Assembly: GCF_000003815.2 (NCBI RefSeq)
Contig: NC_049992.1
Coordinates: 18,894,396 to 18,958,395, forward strand
Source of the DNA: Branchiostoma floridae
Taxonomy: Eukaryota > Chordata > Leptocardii > Amphioxiformes > Branchiostomatidae
Length of the DNA: 64,000 bases
Reading direction: 5' to 3'
This document shows positions 24,620 to 35,486 of the stretch, one piece after another (the stretch's first letter is position 1; the number at the start of each line of letters is the position of its first letter). Both the position numbers and the translations under genes were made by a program. The notes below the pieces were generated by a model. The model had not been told where the DNA came from and did not search any database. It was given only the letters and a program-made list of their open reading frames with translations.

Positions 24620-26600
24620 TATTTACACCTATTTACATATGTACAAAGCACAGGGGACAGCTCAATGCAGCAGAGCCCGTCCCAGCTCAGCTTTGAACTG
24701 GGAGAGGGACTCCGCCTCCACCACACAAGGCTCAAGTTCGTTCCACTCTTTGTTGGTACCGGGGAAGAACGTGAGCCTGTAATAGTTGTTCTTACTCGCG
24801 ATGGTCTGCAGCTTAAAAGCATGGTTTGTGCGGCGGGAGCATCAAGATGCTGAGACAAGACAAGAGGTGTGGGAGACATAGATGGTATTGTGCAGAATTT
24901 TTGAACATGGTAGTCAGCCTGGCCATTTTGCGATGTTGGGAGAGTGGATGCCATCCCAAGTCTTGGAGCATTGCTTTTACAGAGGCTGTGCGTTGGTATT
25001 TGTTAAGTACGTACCTGGCAGCTCTACGTTGCACGGCCTCCACCCTACTCACCTGTTCGGCAGTGTGAGAGTCCCATATTGAAGCACTGTATTCTAGTAA
25101 AGGTCTGACAATTGCCTTGTACGCTTGATCTTTCTCCCCAACACCAGCAATCCGCAGGTTTCGGCGTAGTAATCCAAGAGTCCTGTTGGCTTTAGCAGTC
25201 ATGTTGTCGACATGACAATTCCAGGAAAGGTTGGCAGAGATAGTTAAGCCTAGGTACTAAGCTTTACTCACCTTGGTCATTGTCTCACCATGAAGTGAGT
25301 AAGCGTGGTTTATGGGCTTTCTTGATGAAGAGATGGACACGACTTTCAACTAAGATGTAAATTGCATGAGCCATGTTCTTTCCCAATCACAAATGCTGTC
25401 TATATCATGTTGTAGATTGATCATCTTGTGGCTTTGTCACCACCATCTGCAATATTGCTTCTGTTTGCTGCTAGATCGTCTACAAGGGAGAGAAGTTGTG
25501 TTTCACAAGATCTCCCTTGTCTGAACCTATGTTGCATATTGTACAGGATACCATTAGTGTCTAGGTGACTCATCATGGTACAAGCGATGAAATACTCCGT
25601 GAGTTTACAGCCAATTGATGATAGCGATATTGGTCTGGAATTTTGTACCTTAAAGCTTGTACCATGACTTTGTACCTGCCCCCTTTCTGGTTTACTTGAG
25701 ATATGTTTGCCTCTTTCCAGGATTCAGGCATTGTACTAGAGTCAAGGCTTTTCTGAAAGATGACCTGTAAGATGGGGCTTATGATGTCGCTGAGTTCTTT
25801 TAGCACATTAGCATGCACCTGGACTGGTCCAGACGCCTTGTGGGGATTTAAGTTCTCCAATGATTTATGTACTCCGCTTTCCTCAGGCAATGGTTATGTC
25901 TGGCATAGAGGGATATAGGGCTTGGCCCCATATCAGGAGGTGGTTGTCTGTGAGTTCACATGTGAAGATAGACTGGAATTGTTGGTTGAGGAGGTTTGCC
26001 TTAGCTTTGCTATTAGACACTACGATTTGGTCAACGCCAACTCTCTCAGACTTCATGCTTTTGAGAAAGCCCCAGAATTTCTTAGTTCCTAACTTGGCAG
26101 AAGACTTACCTTCTTGAGAATCATTTTTATCAATATCGAGTACTACTGACTCGATATAGCTCTAATAACATTCTTTCATTCTCTTATTGATATCTTTCTA
26201 AAACTGGTTTATCTTATCTTTCCTTTCGGGAGTAATTTGACCTATCGTCTTTCTGTAGTGGCGGTTCCGTTTCCTCATCAGGCGTTTAGGATCAGAAGTT
26301 ATGTATGGGATATGTTTTCTGCCATTTGTTGATTCAGATGGAAGGTACATATATATTATACTGTTCATTTTCGTTTGTATCACTATTTACACGCTCTAAG
26401 AACTGGGTTTTAAAGTCGGACATCTCGTCGCTGAATTTATCCCAGTTGGAACATTAATCCATGTAAACTGTCCATGGTTTAGCTTGAACTTTTGGAGGGT
26501 TAAGGTCAGCTTTAACGAAGACTAAGTCATGGTCGCTGGGGGAGGGGGGTTGTTCGAGGGCCGGTATTTCTTTCTAAGTCCACAGCCTCAGCCATAACGA
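24620..26600 (-). mobile_element. degenerate CR1/jockey-like LINE, minus strand
   Basis: Read on the minus strand from high to low coordinates, fragments line up in ORF2 order: a linker with RLMRKRNRHYRKT (about 26198-26300), the RT start NLNPHKASGPVQVHANVLKE and PESWKEANISQ (25573-25890), then RHRFRQGRSCETQLL, and the post-RT part RPLLEYSASIWDSH .. AVQRRAARYVLN (24813-25202) followed by NKEWNELEP. Frames are broken repeatedly, and the segment that should carry the catalytic Asp pair (FADD/YADD) is missing between LVDDLAANRSN and the downstream RT thumb. Dead copy. Confidence 0.75.
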
Positions 26601-27137
26601 TAGAGCACAAATACACCAAACTAAGTTTATCTGCATCTAGCTTGTTTCATTACTAGCTCACTCAGCGGAGTGGTTTCGCTCGGGTTTAGACTAAGTACGG
26701 AGTACCAAGATGGCGGCCTGGTGTTACCTGGTGACAGTAAACATGGCAACTGCACTCCACTCACCTTTCCTCGTCCATGTCCGTCGACCGAGGCTTTAAT
26801 CGCATTAGCAAAAAGGAATAGGAAAACTACCGACCTGCATTCTCGATGCGTGATGTGTTTTTTTAATTCAATTTTAGACCAGGGTAAATTTAAGTCCAAA
26901 TTTTGTTTGGTACTGGTTCATTTTAAATTTTCCGACTTAAAAGGCACATCCAAATGTGCACCCATTTCGTTAAATTGACCACAAAAATGCCATAAGATAC
27001 GTGAATTTTGACTTAACATGTGACTATTCACACTTAATATTTCTAGTTTAGCAGCTCGCTTAATTATACCGAAAGACCTCTCATTCAAACCTAAACAATC
27101 TCATTCAAACCTTAACAAAAAATGTATCTTTAATAAC

Positions 27138-27614
27138 CTGAAAAGGATGAGATTGCGTAGAAGCTTAGCTCAGTAAGCCGTGGCTCTTGATGCAAGTGGG
27201 TCTTTATGATCAGGAACCTCCAGTGTTGCGCTAGTTCCTGAAAACCGCCGAACTCCTGGCGATCCTTCGTTCCTGCCTTCACGTCTGTAACGGTCAAGAC
27301 GGTCTCAAATGGTAATAAGTATTCTCTCGGAACAATTCTTTTTTGCAACATGAACTCTGTGATATCATGAAAAGTGTCTCCGTAGTTATTGACTGCAATG
27401 CGGGTTAGAGTTTTGGGAGCCGTAAGGTCCACCTCGATAAACCAGGTATTCTGGCTCAAAGGCGTTAAACATGGGGACCAGTAGGTTCTAGTGTCTCCAT
27501 CAAAGGCATTTGCTGCATCACATTGGCCCATGTGAGCGATTGATTCGCCGGAGAACCGCAAAATCCATGATGGTTTTCGTACCAGCCATTGACCGTAGGA
27601 GGAGGACGCCAGAT
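27138..27614 (-). CDS. gene A, exon encoding F5/8C-like (discoidin-like) domain
   Basis: Part of gene A, a minus-strand gene whose exons are 36387-35487, (34955-35116), 28697-28579, 28389-28096 and 27614-27138. The exon lies between an acceptor GTTACAG and a weak donor GTTATT and is phase 1 at both ends. It encodes SSSYGQWLVRKPSW ... CDAANAFDGDTRTYWSPC ... WFIEVDLTAPKTLTRIAV ... DVKAGTKDRQEFGGF ... HWRFLIIKTH ... LTELSFYAIS. The FDGDT.TYW, W....DL, and WRF elements fit the galactose-binding-like F5/8C fold, with a two-cysteine loop around AFDGDT. In a type II protein this domain is extracellular; a carbohydrate or lipid ligand is plausible but unproven. The paralogous exon is 62948-63421. No stop codon occurs before the donor, so a downstream exon (to the left of 27138) is expected but I cannot point to it. 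Confidence 0.75.
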
Positions 27615-28095
27615 CTGTAACGATGACAATGACAATGATTTTGTTACTCGTTTATAATCCATTGGAAAAAGCTAAATGCAAATTGCAAAGTTAGATCAAA
27701 GACCAATAGGCTACGCTATGTTTTATCAAGTAAGTATATATTTTTACACACATCTTTTCGCCAATCAATCCGATCTAGACCGAGCTTTTACAACTAGTTT
27801 TAGGGGGTTCCTTGGCCATGACAGTGTGTGTGTGCGTGGATGGGGGTGCATGTATCTTCGCTCCATGATTGCACGTTTTAGTACAGCCTACTATATTTTA
27901 AAAATAAAAAAGGAAGATAGACTGTTACACCAATACTCTCCACTAGCAATTAACTAGTTATTAATATCGCTTCAAAAATTTTAACTGAATGCACAGAAAT
28001 AGATATCGTGACACGTACAAAACGTTACAATTTTGGGGGCATTGACAAGAAGCACAACCTTATGTAAATAGAATCAACATGTACACAGGTGTTAC

Positions 28096-28389
28096 CTGGA
28101 NNNNNNNNNNNNNNNNNNNNNNNNNNNNNNNNNNNNNNNNNNNNNNNNNNNNNNNNNNNNNNNNNNNNNNNNNNNNNNNNNNNNNNNNNNNNNNNNNNNN
28201 AGGAATGTAGGTAGTGTTCTCAGCAGGGTGACCATTGGTGTAGGTAGTGATCTCAGCAGGGTGACCATTGGTGTAGGTAGTGATCTCAGCAGGGTGACCA
28301 TTGGTGTAGGTAGAGTTCTCGGCAGGGTGACCATTGTAGGTAGTGTTCTCAGCAGGGTGACCATTAGTGTAGGGAGGGCCCAAAACAGG
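28096..28389 (-). CDS. gene A, repeat-stalk exon (interrupted by gap)
   Basis: After a TTATTACAG acceptor the exon starts PVLGPPYTNGHPAE and continues with about five visible units of the TNGHPAENTTY type, some reading AEITTY or AENSTY, before 100 Ns (28101-28200). It resumes just before the donor GTAACACC at 28095. The apparent length is not phase-compatible with the paralogue (57741-58263), so the true gap size differs from 100. Units with N-S/T-T/Y provide N-glycosylation sequons, as expected for an extracellular stalk between the membrane helix and the F5/8C-like head. Confidence 0.75.
28101..28200. other. assembly gap (N run)
   Basis: 100 unknown bases inside a tandem-repeat exon, the kind of place where assemblies collapse. 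Confidence 1.
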
Positions 28390-28578
28390 CTGTAATAAGG
28401 AGGGGTTCTTGTTTAATTTTAAATTATAGTACATGCAGTGAACATGTATACGGACGGCCTTTTCCACTGTGTAACATGATTAAGATTACCAATGCCCTTC
28501 TAAAATAACATCAACATGTTTTACATGACACAAAGACATACACGTAGAATCAAAACAAAATAAAGAGCGTTGTCTTAC

Positions 28579-28697
28579 CTTTTGAACTTCCCGAACATTG
28601 TTGTTGAAAAAAAGCCAGGCCCCGGTTCCGAAAATGATCAATGACACCAACAAGGTAGTTATTATCACGGCAAAACCAATACTGCCATTGGTGCAAT
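28579..28697 (-). CDS. gene A, transmembrane exon
   Basis: A 119-base exon (acceptor TTTTCAG, donor GTAAGA) encodes CTNGSIGFAVIITTLLVSLI followed by IFGTGAWLFFNNN and VREVQK: one hydrophobic helix of about 25 residues. It starts in phase 1 and ends in phase 0. Basic residues at the end of the preceding exon (ARRH) and the acidic/asparagine-rich far side put the N-terminus in the cytoplasm by the positive-inside rule, giving a type II topology. The paralogous exon 57227-57339 lacks two codons (GA) in the middle of the helix. Confidence 0.8.
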
Positions 28698-29869
28698 CTG
28701 AAAATACAATGATGGGAACGTCATGGTGTCAGTGAAAATGAAACAGGTATTCGGGCTACACACATAACAGACAATAACTAGTACACAGAGAAAACATGAA
28801 GAAGACAACTTTAATGTGGCAAGGCTCCTGTGTCTATGCTTGGTTTTGTGGGTACGTTATCAAAGACAGTCAGCTATTGAAAATAACTGTTGTATAATGG
28901 ATTTCAATTAAATTTCAGTCAAAACTATTACACTTCTTAGAGGAGCATAATTCAAATGCATAAGTCAAATGTTTCTTAACATAAAAAAAAGGAATATATA
29001 CTTTTGGAATGGATATTTGGAAAAGAATGTTGTTTTGAATGTAAGGCAATCAAATAAATTCGTGCTCAAATGAAGTTCTATAACTAGGCCGACATTTGCT
29101 TCAGAGCAAATACAGCATATTTCAGCCATCCCTCTGCCCATACAGCAATAAACAGTTCCCAAATCACCCATGTGACAAATCACTTTGATTTAGAAATGAC
29201 AGTTTAACCAAAAAAATGACTCTTCAAAATTCCCCCGTGCAAGAAATGACTCTTCTCGTGCACCCCTGTGAATTTGCACAATAGACTAGCCCAGAAATAC
29301 TCCCGCTGAAAACATGGCCTTTTCAATAAGAAACCGAATCCAAAATTAGATTTAGCAAAAAAGTTCCCCCGTGCATGAAAATGTATAATAAAACACTTCA
29401 GCTGAAAATGAAATTTTGAATCATCACCCGTCCAAAACTAAATTTGAAAGATTCCCCCCTCCGTGTGAAAATAAGGACTCTTCCTGACACCCCCATGTAA
29501 AGTGTAGCAGTCCAAAAGTACGTCCGCTATAGCTGCAATCTGTGTTTTGATAGCTCTTATTATAGGCGAGTTATTCGCGTTTAAAGTTAACCAGATCTAA
29601 CCTCAACTTAAAATGTTGATTTATAAAAAGTGTCAGAAATTGGCAAACGATGGTATCTTTCGCAAGGTCTCTTTGTGGGGAGTTGAACACTACAATCCGT
29701 TTTTTGATAGCTCTTGTTGTTGTCGAGTTATTCCCGTTCTTGGCTAAGTCCCCCTAACCGCGACCCAAAATGTGGATTTTTGAAAAGTGTCCGAAATAGG
29801 CAAACTATGGTATCTTGGTGGGGAGTACTCTGTACTAAAATACCTTTTCAATGGCACCAAGTTTGACCA
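28698..29869. repeat. gene A intron: dispersed repeat and two ~170-bp tandem units
   Basis: 28740-29180 keeps weak similarity to gene B intron sequence. 29200-29520 carries several 'TTCCCCCGTG' units of the family also seen at 1080-1330. 29525-29830 has two copies of a ~170-bp unit ('TTTTGATAGCTCTTRTTRT..GAGTTATTC...TGGTATCTT'). Confidence 0.55.
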
Positions 29870-30677
29870 CAAGAGTAGACTCTAAGCCATATTACATCTC
29901 GACTAGAGTAGATTCTTAGCCATATTGCATCTAAGCACTACCCTAAGTGAGTGAGTAGTCGGCCCACCCAATAACAATAACAATAACCCAAACCCTAACC
30001 CTATCGAAGTACGCACACGATTTTAAAACGGTTTAAATTTTACATACTGTTCCAAGATACCTTTTCAATGATACCATAGTTTGACCGACTAGAATAGACT
30101 CTTAGCCATATTGCATCTAAGCACTACCCTAACCCTAACATTAACCCTAACCCTAACCATAGCGGTTAGTGCTTAAGTCATATCTCGGAAAGTAAGCACC
30201 CGCTTTAAAACGGTTTGCACTTTACAACTCTATACTAAGATGCCTTTACAAAGACACCAAGTTTGACCGACTAAACAGACTCTTAGCCATATTGCATCTA
30301 AGCACTACCCTAACCCTAACCTTAACCTGAACCCTAACCCTAACGCTAGCGGTTAGTGCTTAAGTCATATCTCGGAAAGTAAGCACCCGCTTTAAAACGG
30401 TTTGCACTTTACAACTCTGTACTAAGATACCTTTTCAATGATACCAAGTTTGACCGACTAGAATAAACTCTAAGCCAAATTGCATCTAAGCACTACCCAA
30501 ACCCTAACCTTAACCCTAAACCCTAACCCTAGCGGTTAGTGCTTTAGTCATATCTCTGGAAGCAAGCACCCGATTTTAAAACGGTTTGCACTTTACAACT
30601 CTGTACCAAGATACTTTTTCAATTATACCAAGTTTGACCGAATAAAATAGACCCTTTGCCATATTGCATCTAAGCAC

Positions 30678-30827
30678 ATCCCACCTTAACCTTCACCCTA
30701 ATCCTAACCCTAACCCTAACCCCAACCCTAACCCTAACCCTAACCCTAACCCTAACCCCAACCCTAACCCTAACCCTAACCCTAACCCTAACCCTAACCC
30801 TAACCCTAACCCTAACCCTAGCGGTTA
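30678..30827. repeat. nearly pure (CCCTAA)n array
   Basis: About 25 tandem CCCTAA copies, two of them CCCCAA, far from any visible chromosome end. It is the longest telomeric core of the surrounding satellite, so it may have expanded in place. Confidence 0.9.
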
Positions 30828-31828
30828 GTGCTTAAGTCATATCGCGGGAAGTAATCACCCACTTTTAAAACCATTTACACTTTACAACTCTATACCAAGA
30901 TACCATTTAAATGATACCAAGTTTGACTGACTAGAACAGTCTCTTAGCCATATTGCATCTACTCAGGCAGTTTAAGGCCTGTGACACCTGCGGATTGTCC
31001 AGTCAAGAAGTTATATGCCCGTAACTTTTGATATAACTATCTCTTTTCAACAAAATTTGGTTAGTTGACGTAACTCACACGTATTCAAAATATGATCGAC
31101 ACGGAAATTGCGGATCATGAATATTTTGGGTAAAAAATCATATTTTTGTTAAAAAATGTGATGTTATTAAAATGGGTATGTGCCCACAACGAAATGACTG
31201 TCTAACTGAGTCATATTTTCTGGAGTAATAGATTATATCTCTGTGATATCTAATGTGACCGGGCCTTTTGCCGATTTACATCGGTAAGGCTCCATTTTAG
31301 GGCAAAAACAGAATTTTTTGACAATTTTTTGGGTATTTTTCGTACAAATATCAAAACAGCCACGGAAATCAAAGATATTGCAAGAAGGCCCGCTTGATTT
31401 CTGAAGGTCTAAGGCTTAATGAACCTAAATCTGCACAAAACTGGTAATAAAAGTGGTGCCCTGATGTGGGCAGGGGCCGACGAAACACTACTTACCCTAC
31501 AAGAACTGCGCCAAAGTATGTTTCACTGTACGTAACTTTAACCGATAGTAAAATATGAATGTTTTATGTCTGTATCTGTTAAATCGCTGTTGTATCAATG
31601 TGAAATTTCACAAGCAGTTAGCCTTATAAGGCATCAGTCAACTGCCATACAATCATTTTGGGCCAGACATATCGATTTATAGCAGTATTTTGCTGTCTCC
31701 TTGAAGTATGAGCGCCTCGCTGTTTTCCCGCCACTCCACACCCCGGGGGGTCGGAACGCATGTTTGGACTATACCACTTGCAGCTCTCGCGGGATGCCCT
31801 TTTGTTAACCGCTTCTAGTTATGTCGAT

Positions 31829-32591
31829 TTTTTTTTATTGCAACAGATAAATACATAACATGATGGCGGCACACTCAAGCTCAACATGCTTATTTTCATG
31901 CCGTCGTCAGAAACAAACTGAGAGTACAAAAGAACATTGAAACAAGTACAGACAAGCAAAGCATATAACAAAAGTAATGTTAAGTAACACCATATAACAA
32001 AATCATAGAATATAAGAAAATACATTTGAATATAGGTGGATATTCGGACAGGTACTCCGGGCCAAGCTGGTAGGATAGAGATTCACTCATTCAAATCTTT
32101 TTGTTTCTTTTATGAATGATTGTACACGCTGTAGAAGTTTTGTGTTGATTGACTTGGATAGAAATGCTGACCCTCGAGTCATTAACTGGACTAAATCATG
32201 ATCCGAGAGATCGTCCATATTTATGGCAAATCCTACCAGCTTATGCAAGTTGCTGAGGAGGGAGATACGGTATTCGGTATAGTTAGGGCAGTACAAGAAA
32301 TGATGATAAATACTTTCACAATGATAGCCACAGGCGCAAGCACTACTAATAACAAGTATCGTGGCGTCGGGCGTGGCGTAACTGGTAGAGCTTTCGGCTC
32401 GGAATCTATGGGTCCTGAGTTCGATTCCCACCGTGCCCCCGACGTTGTGCCCTTGGGAAAGGCACTTTACACGACTTTCCTTCTGTCTGTACCGTGTATG
32501 TGGCATTGTTAATATAAGTTACAAAAACTTGAGTGCAGTGCCACATCGTCCTCGTCTGTCCAAAAGCAAATAGAAAAAAAAATAACAAGTA
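31829..32591 (-). mobile_element. LINE 3' fragment nested in the TIR element
   Basis: Absent from copy 2 of the host element, where the site is 'TATGCCGATATTTG'. Here TCGAT flanks both sides. The poly-T at 31829 is the poly-A tail of a minus-strand insert. The decoded frame (32087-32335) reads ACACGYHCES..HHFLYCPNYTEYR .. NLHKLVGFAIN, a LINE C-terminal zinc-knuckle region. The 5' end is truncated. Confidence 0.8.
32362..32580 (+). mobile_element. tRNA-derived SINE nested in the LINE fragment
   Basis: Flanked by perfect 14-bp duplications AATAACAAGTATCG (32348-32361 and 32581-32594), with an A-rich tail. The head has an A-box-like GGCGTAACTGGTAGAG and a B-box GAGTTCGATTCCC. The body contains 'GTGCCCTTGGGAAAGGCACT', a core I associate with widespread animal SINEs. 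A second copy is at 47097-47255. Confidence 0.85.
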
Positions 32592-32913
32592 TCGATATTT
32601 GATAAATACTAGATCAATATCTTTAACACTCAACATTAATAAGTCTTAAAAAGCAGTTAGTGTAACCCATACATCGTACGTTCCGGTTTTCGCAATGTAA
32701 CATTAGGTACTGACAATGGACCGTTCTAAAAACGCTCCGGCCCGGCAGGGTTACCTGAGGTCACGCAGTGGTTCGAATTTAATGTTCGACCAAAACTGTC
32801 ACAGGCCTTAAAGTGCCCGAGTAAGCACTACCCTAACCCTAACCTTAACCCTATCCCTAACCCTAGCGGTTAGTACTTAAGTCATATCTCGGTAAGAAAG
32901 CACCCGATTTTAA

Positions 32914-33857
32914 CCCTATTCAGACCGGGCTTTTTTGGTCATCCCTGGACGGGGGGGGGGGGTCTTTTGAGGCCCTCCACTTCTAAGTCCTATAACTCTA
33001 AAACGACGTGCCGTAGGGCCACCAAATTTTCAGGACATGATTTCGACATAATATCTGACAAGTATGTGACGTTTGACGTTACGTTGATGTAAGATGACGT
33101 AATTATGACGTCATCAATTTGATTACATTGGCCAAACCCATGAAAAATGGGTATTCTCAGAAAACTTCAAGTTATGCTGCAAAAATGTAACAACAAGTGC
33201 AGATAACAGAATAATAATGCTTATTACGACTTGCGTTGCCAATAGCAACATCAATGACGTCAATATGACGTCATAAAATGACGTCATGCACATCTAAGAT
33301 ACGAGTTGGGCTCCGCCATATTATATCCACCACCTTGAATTTTTAAAAATACTTTTTTTGCAACAATAATCACAAAGGGCAATGGAAATAGACTAAACTC
33401 ATTCATTTAGATGGTTTTTGATGAAAAAATACCAGGTAGTTGCAAATTTTAAGGGATAATTAGCTTGTTTTTCTTGATCTGGCCATTCCGTCCGCCATCT
33501 TGGATTTTGGGCTGATGACGTCATCAAATTAGCATAATTTATGCATATATAATTATGAAAGATATGCTGAATAATATAAGATTTTATTTATGTAACAAAA
33601 TCACAGTAATATAGCAAATAAATTTGAAAAATACATTGTTAGAACCAAAAATAGTGATTTTTGGCAAAACTGCCTGTCAACAAACGGTTGCCATGGCAAC
33701 AAGAAAAAATGGAAAATTTGTCAAACTTCGTAGAATTGTTACCAACAATATTTTGGGAAAACTCACTAAATTTGGTGGCTCTAGCGTAAGCCGTTCTGGC
33801 GTTATAGGACATCGAAGTTAGCGCGGGCCTCAAACCCCCCCCCCGGTCTGAATAGGG
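32914..33857. mobile_element. TIR element with TTAA target duplication
   Basis: Ends CCCTATTCAGACCGGG and, inverted, CCCGGTCTGAATAGGG, flanked by TTAA on each side; intact satellite units read GATTTTAAAACGG at this place. TTAA is the signature of piggyBac-like integration. The interior is non-coding, with several TGACGTCA/GACGTCAT motifs. Diverged relatives: 53225-53660 and parts of 37640-37910. Confidence 0.9.
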
Positions 33858-34954
33858 TTAAAACGGTTACCTATATACTAAGATACCTTTGTTTAATAAT
33901 ACCAAGTTTGACCGACTAGCATAGACTCTTAGCCATATTTCATCTAAGCACTACCCAAACCCTAACCTTAACCTTAACCTTAACCCTAACCCTAACCATA
34001 ACGGTTAGTGCTTAAGTTATATCTCGGGAAGTAAGCACCCGATTTTAAACCGGTTTGCACTTTACAACTCTATACCAAGATACCTTTTCAATCATACCAA
34101 GTTTGACCGAATAGAATAGACTCTTAGCCATATTGCATCTAAGCACTACCCTAACCGTAACCTTAACCCTAACCCTAGCCCTAGCGGTTAGTGCTTAAGT
34201 CATATCTCAGGAAGTAAGCTCCCGATTTTAAAACGGTTTGCACTTTACAACTCTGTACACAGACATCTTTTCAATGATACCAAGTTTGACGGACTAGAAT
34301 AGACTCTTAGCCATATTGCATCTAAGAACTACCCTAGCTAAAATAGTACTTTGACATCACATAAAATCACATAAAATCCCAAAATGGGTTTTACCCCCCT
34401 CCCCACCCAATTTTAATATGAATAAAAAAAACCCTCCGTGTAAGAATGGACTCTTTTAGATAACACCAGACTATCTGTGCCAAATTTCAGGTCATTCGGT
34501 TGTAATACCAGGGCACAGGGGTCCGACATTTACAGATTTGGTCTAAAAAGGTTAAAAAAATAGTCAATAAAATCATTTTAGGGACAGGTATGAAAAAACA
34601 TCTCGGGTTATTGGCTCACTCTATCTACCCTTTGCCAAATTTCAAGTAATTTAGTCCAGGAACGAACAAGATATCTCGCTTTGAAGATTTGACAGAAGAA
34701 AGAAAGAAGAAACATTTACGAATACAATATATTAAGGCTGGAATATCATTACGAATACCAAACCTGTGATATTGCTGAAATATGATAATCTAAATATGGA
34801 GCATCATTGTTATTTTGATCAGGTACTGATCCAACGCGCAATAAATGTAACCAGCAACTAAGAAACACTAAACCAGCCAATGCCTTAAAGACTAGTATGT
34901 TTTGTTTTGATCAGAATACATGAAACTATATGAAGCTAAAAAAGATAAACTTAC

Positions 34955-35116
34955 GGCAACGTGCTTGTTTCGGTGCATTTGGCACGTACATCGGATTCCT
35001 GTTCAGGGCGTCTCGCATGTTTGGATCTGTGCTTGGGATATGTCCGTTTCCATGTATGCCATTGTTATCATTTTCAGGAACCACGTTGTCAGCATCATGT
35101 TCAGTTGGGTTGTATT
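34955..35116 (-). CDS. gene A, possible duplicated cassette exon
   Basis: A tandem duplication of ~530 bp (34780-35140 versus 35310-35660) copied the 3' part of the tail exon with its donor. The copy has a usable acceptor (TTCATGTCAG) at 35117 and the donor GTAAGT at 34954, is 162 bp long and phase 1 at both ends, so it could be included or skipped without changing frame. It would add 54 residues: YNPTEHDADNVVPENDNN ... DALNRNPMYVPNAPKQARC, including one more NPMY motif. Whether it is spliced in is unknown. Confidence 0.45.
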
Positions 35117-35486
35117 CTGACATGAACAGCGGGTGTTGGTATGGCAGACGAAACGTAAGTCAAAACTAATTACACTAATTACAGAAACAAAATGTCAAAT
35201 GTTTCTTAATGTCCAAGAAACGAATGAATACTACTGAAATAGGTATTTGGAAAAAGAACTTCATCTTGTTTTAAATGTAAGGCAATCAAATAAATGCATG
35301 CTCAAATAAACTATGATAATTCAAATATGGAACATCATTGTTATTTTGGTCAGGTACTGATCCATCGCCGCAATATATGTAATCAGCAACTAAGAAAAAC
35401 TAAACTAGCCAATGCCTTTGATATGTTTTGTTTTGATCAGATTACATACAAATATGTATGAACCTAAAAAAGATAATTAAACTTAC

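Larger units (their letters stand above)
30962..32821. mobile_element. non-autonomous TIR element, TA target, copy 1
   Basis: Ends CTCAGGCAGTTTAAGGCCTG and, inverted, CAGGCCTTAAAGTGCCCGAG. TA flanks both sides, and the uninterrupted satellite units read GCATCTAAGCACTA, which is the exact empty site. A TA duplication points to a Tc1/mariner-type transposase acting in trans; no transposase frame remains. With its internal insertion removed it is ~1.1 kb, like the copy at 44277-45372. Confidence 0.9.
29870..34340. repeat. ~184-bp satellite with telomeric (CCCTAA)n cores, in an intron
   Basis: About nine units. Each contains a short CCCTAA array, then 'AGCGGTTAGTGCTTAAGTCA', 'AAAACGGTTTGCACTTTACA', 'TACCAAGTTTGACCGACTAG' and 'CTTAGCCATATTGCATCTAA'. 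The last motif recurs at about 30103, 30286, 30470 and 30656 (period 183-186). Two transposons interrupt it (30962-32821 and 32914-33857). The whole lies in the intron of gene A between its tail and transmembrane exons; gene B has no counterpart in the same intron. Confidence 0.9.

Noticed and set aside
32370..32430. tRNA gene
   Set aside because: A and B boxes are present but no cloverleaf closes; target duplications and an A-rich tail show a SINE.
29870..34340. True chromosome end
   Set aside because: Unique gene sequence flanks both sides and the telomeric cores are interspersed with a complex satellite unit, so it is interstitial.
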